A DNA stretch of 64,000 bases from Minwuia thermotolerans. Its GTDB lineage: Bacteria; Pseudomonadota; Alphaproteobacteria; Minwuiales; Minwuiaceae. Location of the stretch: assembly GCF_002924445.1 (NCBI RefSeq), contig NZ_PIGG01000064.1, positions 124,001 to 188,000 of the forward strand. Direction: 5' to 3'. Position 1 is the first letter of the stretch. The number at the start of each line of letters is the position of its first letter. The notes below the pieces were generated by a model. That model was not told where the DNA came from and ran no database searches. It worked only from the letters and a program-made list of their open reading frames with translations. A program made the position numbers and the translations under genes. Shown piece by piece: positions 51,918 to 58,153 of the stretch.

Positions 51918-54115
51918 CAGGTGGTCCGGCCGGCTGGCCAGCGGCGGTGCAGCCGCCAGCCGGCGATGGCCATCAGGAGAAGAAGAAGCCCGGCCAGCAC
52001 CCGCGCCCGCCAGTCGAGCGAGCCGCGGGGAACCGGCGCGCCGGAGGGCTGGGGCGCGGCGGCGGTGCTGAGCCGGGCAAGTTCCGCCTGCGGCAGGGCC
52101 GCCTTGCGAAGTTGCGGGGCGGGGGCCGGGGCGTCGAGGAAACGCTCCGCGTTCCAGCCGGCAGGCAGGTTGAGCGGTACTTCGGTGGCGGTCGATTCCA
52201 CACCGTCGGGACGGCTGGGGGTGACGTCGACGGCGACCAGCGAGGTCAGCCGGCTGACCAGGCGATGGTCCAGCGCCGCCTGCAGGATCGTCGCGTCCAG
52301 CTTCTCTCGGCCCATCTCCCAGCCCACCTGGCTTGACGCCAGAGCCTCCAGTTTGCGGATGTGCTTGCGCGCCCACAGCTTCGCGATGCCGGCGCGGGGC
52401 GCGGCCTGGGCCAGATCGATCCGCCATTCGAAGGCGTCGCCGCCGCGGCCGGCGGTGAGCGACACCGTGCCCGCTTCGCCTTCCGGCGTGTGGAAGGCGA
52501 AGACGACCGGGTCGCCGGCGTAGAGATCGGGCAGGGGGTCGGGAGAGAGGTCGCCCGCGCCGTCGGGCAGGGCGGCCCGGAGATCGGTCAGCACAGGGTT
52601 CTCGATTTTCGCGAACAGCGCCGCCATCTGGCCGGCCACCTCGGTCGGATCGTCGACATAGACCACCGCGCCGCGGCCGAGTTCCGCCGCCCGGGTCATG
52701 AAATAGCTGTTGGGCGCAGAACCGATGCCGACCGTGAACAGCCTGGACCGCCCGAGGCCGGCGGTGATGGCCTGCAGCATCTGCGCCTCGTTGCCCACCG
52801 CGCCGTCGGTCAGGAAGATCACCTGGCGCAGCCGGTCCGTCTCGCCGGGCGTCGCGTCGGCCAGCGCCTCCTCCAGCGCCGGCAGCATCTCCGTGCCGCG
52901 GTCGGCGCGCATGGCTGCGACCGCCGAGAGCGCCTTCGCGATATTGCCGGGCGTCGCCGGCACCATGTCGGGCGCGTAGCGCCACATGCGGTCGTTGAAG
53001 AAGACGATGTTGAAGCGGTCCTCGGCCTCCAGGCGGCGCAACGCCTGCGCCAGTCCTTCCCGGGCCTGGCGGATCGATTCGCCGTCCATCGAGCCGGAGA
53101 CGTCCTGCACGAAGATCACGTCGCGCGCCGGCGCGTCCGTCACCGCTTCGGGTTCGGGCGGCGTCAGCAGGGCGAGGTAGTAGTCGCGGCCGCCGGCGCT
53201 TTCCCGGAACAGGGCCGCGTGGGGCGCCGCGCCGACGTCCGGCGTCCAGCGCAGCACGAAATCCCGGTCCGCCGGCACCGCGCCGTCCAGGGTGACCGTC
53301 GCGGCTTCGTCGCCGTCCCGGGCGACCGTCACGTCATGGTGGCGGCTCTCGACCGCGCCCAGTGGGAAGCCGGCCTGCAGGTCGACCGAAATGATGACGG
53401 GATTGTAGATGGTTCCTTCCGGCTGTTCGCGCGGATCGGCGAGCGGCGATTCGATCGCCTCCCGACCGGGCACACGATCGCGGATCGCCCAGCCGCCCGG
53501 ACCGAAATCGACGGCATGGACGACCGGCTTGGGATTGTAGCGCGGCGCGACCACCAGCGGCAGGCGCAGTTCGAACGCGCCGTCGGCCGGCGCCAGGGTC
53601 TGCAGCCAGGCGATTTCCACCACCACAACATCGCCGGGACCGATATTGGCCACGTCGTTGGTGAACAGGTTCGGGCGCTGCTGCTCCACCAGGGCGGCCT
53701 TGCGGCCTTCGGTGCGGGCCTGCTCATAGTCGCGGCGCGCCTGATCCCGCTCCTTGACCACGCCCTCGATGAAGCGGCCGCCGATCCGCATCTTCAGGCT
53801 GTCGACGGCGGATTCGTCGGGCAGGGGGAAGGCGTAGCGGCCGTCCACCCATTTGTCCGACACGTTCCGGAACCGCTGGGTGACGGTGGCCCGGACGACC
53901 GGACCGGAGATGTCGATGTCGAAGCTGGATGCGACCAGCGGCGCGCGGACATAGCGGCCGGGCTCGTCCGTCCGGAGCAGCAGGCTGCCCGAGGCCACAT
54001 CGTTCAGCGCGACCAGCCCGCCGCCCGGCGTCTGGGCCAGCGCCGGTGCGGCAACCACCGCGAGCAGCGCCGCCCGCATCCCCTGCCGCAGCAATTCCCG
54101 AATCCCGATCCGCAT
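51917..54115 (-). CDS. proteobacterial sortase target protein with VIT and vWA domains
   Basis: A 732-residue exported protein, the dedicated substrate class of GN sortases. It has a signal peptide (about residues 1-28), a VIT domain (about 30-170), a von Willebrand factor A domain with the MIDAS motif FVQDVSGSMDGES (about residue 330), and a C-terminal membrane helix (VLAGLLLLLMAIAGW) followed by basic residues. The LPXTG-like sorting motif expected ahead of that helix is not evident; the nearest match is a decayed LSTAA. The start at ATG 54115 (MRIGIRELL) follows the signal peptide shape. The gene forms a two-gene unit with the sortase. Confidence 0.9.
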   Translation of the reverse strand: MRIGIRELLRQGMRAALLAVVAAPALAQTPGGGLVALNDVASGSLLLRTDEPGRYVRAPLVASSFDIDISGPVVRATVTQRFRNVSDKWVDGRYAFPLPDESAVDSLKMRIGGRFIEGVVKERDQARRDYEQARTEGRKAALVEQQRPNLFTNDVANIGPGDVVVVEIAWLQTLAPADGAFELRLPLVVAPRYNPKPVVHAVDFGPGGWAIRDRVPGREAIESPLADPREQPEGTIYNPVIISVDLQAGFPLGAVESRHHDVTVARDGDEAATVTLDGAVPADRDFVLRWTPDVGAAPHAALFRESAGGRDYYLALLTPPEPEAVTDAPARDVIFVQDVSGSMDGESIRQAREGLAQALRRLEAEDRFNIVFFNDRMWRYAPDMVPATPGNIAKALSAVAAMRADRGTEMLPALEEALADATPGETDRLRQVIFLTDGAVGNEAQMLQAITAGLGRSRLFTVGIGSAPNSYFMTRAAELGRGAVVYVDDPTEVAGQMAALFAKIENPVLTDLRAALPDGAGDLSPDPLPDLYAGDPVVFAFHTPEGEAGTVSLTAGRGGDAFEWRIDLAQAAPRAGIAKLWARKHIRKLEALASSQVGWEMGREKLDATILQAALDHRLVSRLTSLVAVDVTPSRPDGVESTATEVPLNLPAGWNAERFLDAPAPAPQLRKAALPQAELARLSTAAAPQPSGAPVPRGSLDWRARVLAGLLLLLMAIAGWRLHRRWPAGRTT

Positions 54116-54249
54116 GGCCCGCCTCCATCGTTTGTCCTCGTGCGGGCACCATGGCACTACGGCAATGGGGCGAAGCCGTGCCGAACTGAGGCGAAGTCGG
54201 GGTCATGTGCGGGCGGGGCCGCCGCAATTGGCCGCCCTGACGCAGCTAC

Positions 54250-55458
54250 TCAGTCGGGGCCGCCGCTCCCGGGCGCGAAGACAATACGGTCGGCGCCGAT
54301 GAAGCGGCGGACGCGATCCAGTTCCGCCTCCAGCCGCTGCCGCCGGCCGCTCGAGACCCGCACACCCGGCTCCCACCAGATTCGGCGGACGGCGAGCGCG
54401 CCGTCCTCGCGCTTCATGTCGATGCGGCCGACCAGGCGGTCCCCCTCCAGCATGGGAAAGACGTAGTAGCCGTAGCGGCGATTCGCAGCTGGTACGAAGA
54501 CCTCGATGCGGTAGTCGAAGCCGAACAGCCGCAGCGCGCGCTTGCGGTCGCGCAGCACCGGATCGAAGGGGCTGAGCATGCGCAGGCGCGGCGGCAGGGC
54601 GATGTCGTCGGCGTGCGTGTCCAGCACCGCCGGCTCGGCCAGCGCCTCCCGGGGGCGGCTGCCGTCGACGGCGCCGACCAACACGCGCGGGAAGCCGCGG
54701 CCCGCCGGGCCCGAGGCCCACGTCTTTGCCTCCTCGACCGAAGCCAGCCCCCAGAACTGGGCGAGTTCCCCCGGCGTTGCGACGCCGAGCCGCTCCAGCG
54801 CGCCGCGGCAGAGCCAGTCGACCCAGGTGTCGTGGTCCGGCGCGTCGGCCCGGTGCTCGGCCGGGATGACCCGTTCGCTCAGGTCGTAGGCGTTCTGGAA
54901 GCCGCGGCGGTGACAGATCGCCAGGTCGCCGGTGCGCCAGAGATATTCCAGCGCGGTCTTGGAGGGATGCCAATCCCACCACGCGCCGCCGGGCCGCCTC
55001 TCCGTCGTCATGTCGCGGGCCATGACGGGGCCGTTCCGTTCGACATGCGCCAGTACATCGTCCAACCGCTCCTCGAAGCCCTCGCGGCGCCAGGTGCGCC
55101 AGCGTTCGACCAGACGATCCCGGTCGCGGGCGAACTTGCGCCGCCAGAGGGGATAGAAGCGGGTAGGGATGACGGCGGCGTCGTGGGTCCAGTTCTCGAA
55201 CAGGTCCCGTTCGCGCTCCAGCAGGCGCTGCAACAGGTCCGGCCGGTAGGTCTGGTTGCGCGCGAACAGGATCATGTGGTGGGCGCGCTCGACGGTGTTG
55301 ATGCTGTCGACCTGGACGAAGCCCATGCGCTCGATCAGTTCCCGAACGCCGCCCGCATAGATCTTCCGTCCCGGCGCATCGGCGAGACCCTGGCGTTGCA
55401 GCAGCACCCGTCGGGCCAGCGCTGCACTGACCGATGGTTTCGTTTCGTTCCCTTCCAT
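54250..55458 (-). CDS. YcaQ-like DNA glycosylase (winged-helix, HTH_42 domain)
   Basis: A 402-residue member of the AlkX/YcaQ family of winged-helix DNA glycosylases, which remove alkylated bases or unhook interstrand crosslinks. The catalytic QxD motif is seen in FVQVDSINTVERAHH (Gln-Val-Asp), and the C-terminal part (LRLFGFDYRIEVFVPAANRRYGYYVFPML) is typical. A wHTH body precedes it. The gene is monocistronic, divergent from the bfd-bfr region. Confidence 0.88.
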   Translation of the reverse strand: MEGNETKPSVSAALARRVLLQRQGLADAPGRKIYAGGVRELIERMGFVQVDSINTVERAHHMILFARNQTYRPDLLQRLLERERDLFENWTHDAAVIPTRFYPLWRRKFARDRDRLVERWRTWRREGFEERLDDVLAHVERNGPVMARDMTTERRPGGAWWDWHPSKTALEYLWRTGDLAICHRRGFQNAYDLSERVIPAEHRADAPDHDTWVDWLCRGALERLGVATPGELAQFWGLASVEEAKTWASGPAGRGFPRVLVGAVDGSRPREALAEPAVLDTHADDIALPPRLRMLSPFDPVLRDRKRALRLFGFDYRIEVFVPAANRRYGYYVFPMLEGDRLVGRIDMKREDGALAVRRIWWEPGVRVSSGRRQRLEAELDRVRRFIGADRIVFAPGSGGPD

Positions 55459-55534
55459 GAGGCCATTTGGGACCGTGGCGCTGATTCCCGCAAGCGCCGG
55501 ATGGGAACGCCGGCTGCCGAGAGCCTCAATGATT

Positions 55535-55553
55535 AATAATGATTATCAATATT
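55535..55553. promoter_or_regulatory. Fur-like box upstream of bfd
   Basis: AATAATGATTATCAATATT matches the 19-bp Fur consensus at 15 of 19 positions and lies in an AT-rich island about 100 bp ahead of bfd and 77 bp upstream of the divergent glycosylase. A TTGAAA follows (55552-55557) and may be part of a promoter. Iron-responsive control of bfd-bfr is the natural reading. Confidence 0.7.
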
Positions 55554-55653
55554 GAAAATTATCGACTCCGATCATATTTGCCCGAGAGTACGCGATTGAC
55601 AGTCATTCGCAATCGCAGGAAAATGCCCGGGTCCGTTGGGGAGTCGACGAAGT

Positions 55654-55851
55654 ATGTATGTGTGTATCTGCAACGCCCTTTCCGATGATCAGGTGACCGG
55701 CGCCATCCGCCAGGGTGTGGACTGCGCCGAGGATCTCCACCCGCATCTGGGCTGCGAGGTGCGCTGCGGCCGTTGCGTATCGACAATCGTGGAAATGATG
55801 GATGCGGAACTCAACGGCGCAGGCGATGCGGCAATGATGGCCGCGGAATAG
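55654..55851 (+). CDS. bfd: bacterioferritin-associated ferredoxin
   Basis: A 65-residue [2Fe-2S] protein that reduces bacterioferritin and releases its iron. Four cysteines coordinate the cluster: CIC near the start (Cys4 and Cys6) and the CGRC of RCGRCVSTIVEMM near residue 41-44. The start is the ATG at 55654, in a GGGGAG-preceded region. It lies downstream of a Fur-like box, and is followed by a small frame and bfr. Confidence 0.9.
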   Translation: MYVCICNALSDDQVTGAIRQGVDCAEDLHPHLGCEVRCGRCVSTIVEMMDAELNGAGDAAMMAAE

Positions 55852-55873
55852 CGTTGTGTTCGCCAGCCGCCAG

Positions 55874-56011
55874 ATGTTTCACTGGTTTGCCGCGGCGCGG
55901 GAAATCCGCGCGCAGGGCCAGGCGCTGAAGGCGCAGGCCGAGGCGGCGGACCGTGCGCAGCCAAGGCCACGGCCCGAGACCGAACCAGAAAACAAGAAGG
56001 GCGGGTCATGA
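55874..56011 (+). CDS. small open reading frame between bfd and bfr (possible microprotein)
   Basis: A 45-residue frame ([14 protein letters not shown]..., ending with an NKKGGS tail) starts with ATG 55874 and ends with TGA 56011, overlapping the bfr start by 4 bp (ATGA). About three quarters of its codons end in G or C, as in the neighbouring genes. The content is a hydrophilic amphipathic helix rich in Ala, Gln and Arg, then a Pro/Glu-rich tail. It has no Cys or His pair suggesting metal binding, and no family is known to me. No clear ribosome-binding site. A GTG at 55856 would add six residues. Confidence 0.4.
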   Translation: MFHWFAAAREIRAQGQALKAQAEAADRAQPRPRPETEPENKKGGS

Positions 56012-56493
56012 AGGGCAACCGCGACATCATCGATCACCTCAACAAGATCCTTTTCAACGAACTGACGGCCATCAACCAGTATTTCCTCCACAGCCGAATG
56101 CTGAAGGACTGGGGCATGCATCGTCTCGGCGATGTCGAGTACGACGAATCGATCGACGAGATGAAGCACGCCGACAGGCTGATCGAGCGGATCCTGTTTC
56201 TGGAGGGCCTGCCGAACCTGCAGGATCTCGGCAAGCTGCGCATCGGTCAGAATGTCAAGGAAGTGCTCGAAGGCGATCTGGCGCTGGAGATGTCCGGCCA
56301 TGACGATCTCAAGGCGGCGATCGCCGCCTGTGAGGGCGCGCAGGACTATGTCAGCCGCGAGATCCTCGCCGACATCATGGAGTCCGAGGAAGACCACATC
56401 GACTTCCTCGAGACACAGCTGGGCCTGATCGAGAAGGTGGGCATGCAGAACTATCTGCAGGCCCAGATGGGCGAGGGCGCCGCCTCGTCCTGA
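56008..56493 (+). CDS. bfr: bacterioferritin
   Basis: A 161-residue haem-containing ferritin that stores iron as a 24-mer. The ferroxidase residues are all present: Glu18 (FNELTAIN), Glu51 and His54 (IDEMKHAD), Glu94 (LALEM), Glu127 and His130 ([10 protein letters not shown]). Met52, the haem ligand, is kept. The start ATG overlaps the small frame before it by 4 bp and has GAAGGGCGGG ahead of it. Follows bfd in a probable iron-regulated operon. Confidence 0.95.
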   Translation: MKGNRDIIDHLNKILFNELTAINQYFLHSRMLKDWGMHRLGDVEYDESIDEMKHADRLIERILFLEGLPNLQDLGKLRIGQNVKEVLEGDLALEMSGHDDLKAAIAACEGAQDYVSREILADIMESEEDHIDFLETQLGLIEKVGMQNYLQAQMGEGAASS

Positions 56494-56568
56494 TCCGGTT
56501 TCCGGCCGCGGCTGTCGTCCGCCGGCGCGAATTCGTCTCTTTCCCGACAGCGCCCGGCGCTTCAGGAT

Positions 56569-56602
56569 GCCGATCATGCCGCGCGGGCATGGAGGGATCG
56601 GC
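56569..56602 (+). promoter_or_regulatory. hairpin presenting the soxB ribosome-binding site
   Basis: A stem formed by GCCGATC (56569-56575) with GATCGGC (56596-56602), and inside it ATGCC (56576-56580) with GGCAT (56586-56590), leaves GGAGG (56591-56595) as a five-base bulge. That GGAGG is nine bases from the soxB ATG at 56605, the ideal position. Opening or closing this stem could control translation of the sox operon. Confidence 0.55.
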
Positions 56603-56604
56603 GG

Positions 56605-57855
56605 ATGGGCTATTCCGCGTTCAGGATTGTCAGGGAGGCGCTGACCGGCCATCGGGGCTGGAAGCCGGCCTGGCGCGATCCCGAACCGAAGGCGGAGTAT
56701 GACGCTGTGGTGGTCGGCGGCGGCGGGCACGGGCTGGCCACCGCCTTCTACCTGGCCAGGGAACATGGGCTGGCGAACGTCGCGGTTCTGGAGAAGGGCT
56801 GGCTCGGTTCCGGCAATATCGGCCGCAACACCACGATCATCCGCTCCAACTACCTGCTTCCCGGCAACCAGCCCTTCTACGAATGGTCAATGAAGCTCTG
56901 GGAGGGGCTGGAGCAGGCGCTCAACTTCAACGCGATGGTTTCCCAGCGCGGGGTGCTCAACCTCTGCCACAGCGACGCCCAGCGCGACGCCTATGCGCGC
57001 CGCGGTAACGCCATGATCATGTCCGGCGCGGATGCCGTACTGCTGGACCGGGACGGCGTCCGGCGCATGTGCCCCTTCCTCGACTTCGACAACGCGCGCT
57101 TTCCGATCACCGGCGGGCTCTGGCAGCCGCGCGGCGGCACCGCCCGCCATGACGCCGTGGCCTGGGGCTATGCCCGCGCCGCCGACCGCCGCGGCGTGGA
57201 CATCGTGCAGAACTGCGAGGTCACCGGCTTCCTGATCGAGGGCGGCGTCTGCCGCGGCGTCGAGACCACGCGGGGGCCGATCCGGGCGCGCCGTGTGGGC
57301 GTGGCCGTCGCCGGCTCGTCCTCCCGGGTCATGGCGCTGGCGGGGCTCCGTCTGCCCATCGAGAGCCATGTGCTGCAGGCGTTCGTCACCGAGGGGCTGA
57401 AACCCGTCCTGCCCGGCGTCGTCACGTACGGCGCGGGCCATTTCTACGTCTCCCAGTCCGACAAGGGCGGACTGGTCTTCGGCGGCGACCTGGACGGCTA
57501 CAACACCTACGCCCAGCGCGGCAACCTGCCGGTCGTGGAGGACGTCTGCGAGGGCGGCATGGCCATGATGCCGTCGATCGGCCGCGCCCGCGTGCTGCGC
57601 ATGTGGGGCGGCGTGGTGGACATGAGCATGGACGGCTCCCCCATCATCGACCGCACGCCGGTGGAGGGGCTCTTCTTCAACGGCGGCTGGTGCTATGGCG
57701 GCTTCAAGGCGACGCCGGCGAGCGGCTGGTGCTTCGCGCATCTGATGGCGACGGGCGATCCGCATCCCGTCGCCGCCGCCATGCGCCTGGACCGCTTCCG
57801 GACGGGCGCGCCGATCGACGAACGCGGCGCTGGCCCGCAGCCCAACCTGCACTGA
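56605..57855 (+). CDS. soxB: sarcosine oxidase beta subunit
   Basis: The FAD/FMN-carrying subunit of heterotetrameric sarcosine oxidase, which turns sarcosine, O2 and tetrahydrofolate into glycine, H2O2 and 5,10-methylene-THF. The 416 residues show the FAD loop VVVGGGGHGLATA (about 36-48), the GSGNIGRNTTIIRSNY pattern, and His182 in RGGTARHDAVAWG as the covalent FMN attachment. The C-terminal GGWCYGGFKATPASGWCFAH is typical. The first of soxBDAG; the ATG at 56605 follows GGAGG by nine bases. Confidence 0.93.
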   Translation: MGYSAFRIVREALTGHRGWKPAWRDPEPKAEYDAVVVGGGGHGLATAFYLAREHGLANVAVLEKGWLGSGNIGRNTTIIRSNYLLPGNQPFYEWSMKLWEGLEQALNFNAMVSQRGVLNLCHSDAQRDAYARRGNAMIMSGADAVLLDRDGVRRMCPFLDFDNARFPITGGLWQPRGGTARHDAVAWGYARAADRRGVDIVQNCEVTGFLIEGGVCRGVETTRGPIRARRVGVAVAGSSSRVMALAGLRLPIESHVLQAFVTEGLKPVLPGVVTYGAGHFYVSQSDKGGLVFGGDLDGYNTYAQRGNLPVVEDVCEGGMAMMPSIGRARVLRMWGGVVDMSMDGSPIIDRTPVEGLFFNGGWCYGGFKATPASGWCFAHLMATGDPHPVAAAMRLDRFRTGAPIDERGAGPQPNLH

Positions 57856-57865
57856 GGCCCGAGCG

Positions 57866-58153
57866 ATGATCATCGACCATCCGCTGCTCGGTCCCCGCGA
57901 CATTGCCGAGTTCATCTGCCTGGGCGACGCTGTACTGATCGAGCGCCCGGACCCGGCCGCCGGGGACGCCATGGACCGATTCCACGACTGGCTCCACCTG
58001 CGCGACAATCCCGCCGGCGAGCATCGGGAACTCTGGTATCACGAGCACGGCGACCGATCATGGCTGGTGGTCACGCGCGACACGCTGACCCACGAGATCA
58101 GACGCGTCGAGCTGGCCCGCGACGTCGCCCGCGCCAGAGGCCGGGGCGTATGA
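57866..58153 (+). CDS. soxD: sarcosine oxidase delta subunit without zinc-binding cysteines
   Basis: A 95-residue small subunit that normally carries a zinc site and holds the alpha and beta subunits together. The motif RDNPAGEHRELWYHEHGDRSWLVVTRDTLTHEI matches the family. In usual SoxD the N-terminal CPYCGPRD and a Cys in the GCRRW region bind zinc; here these positions read HPLLGPRD and GDRSW, so the zinc cysteines are gone. The stop overlaps soxA by 4 bp. A zinc-free variant probably exists as a subfamily. Confidence 0.88.
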   Translation: MIIDHPLLGPRDIAEFICLGDAVLIERPDPAAGDAMDRFHDWLHLRDNPAGEHRELWYHEHGDRSWLVVTRDTLTHEIRRVELARDVARARGRGV

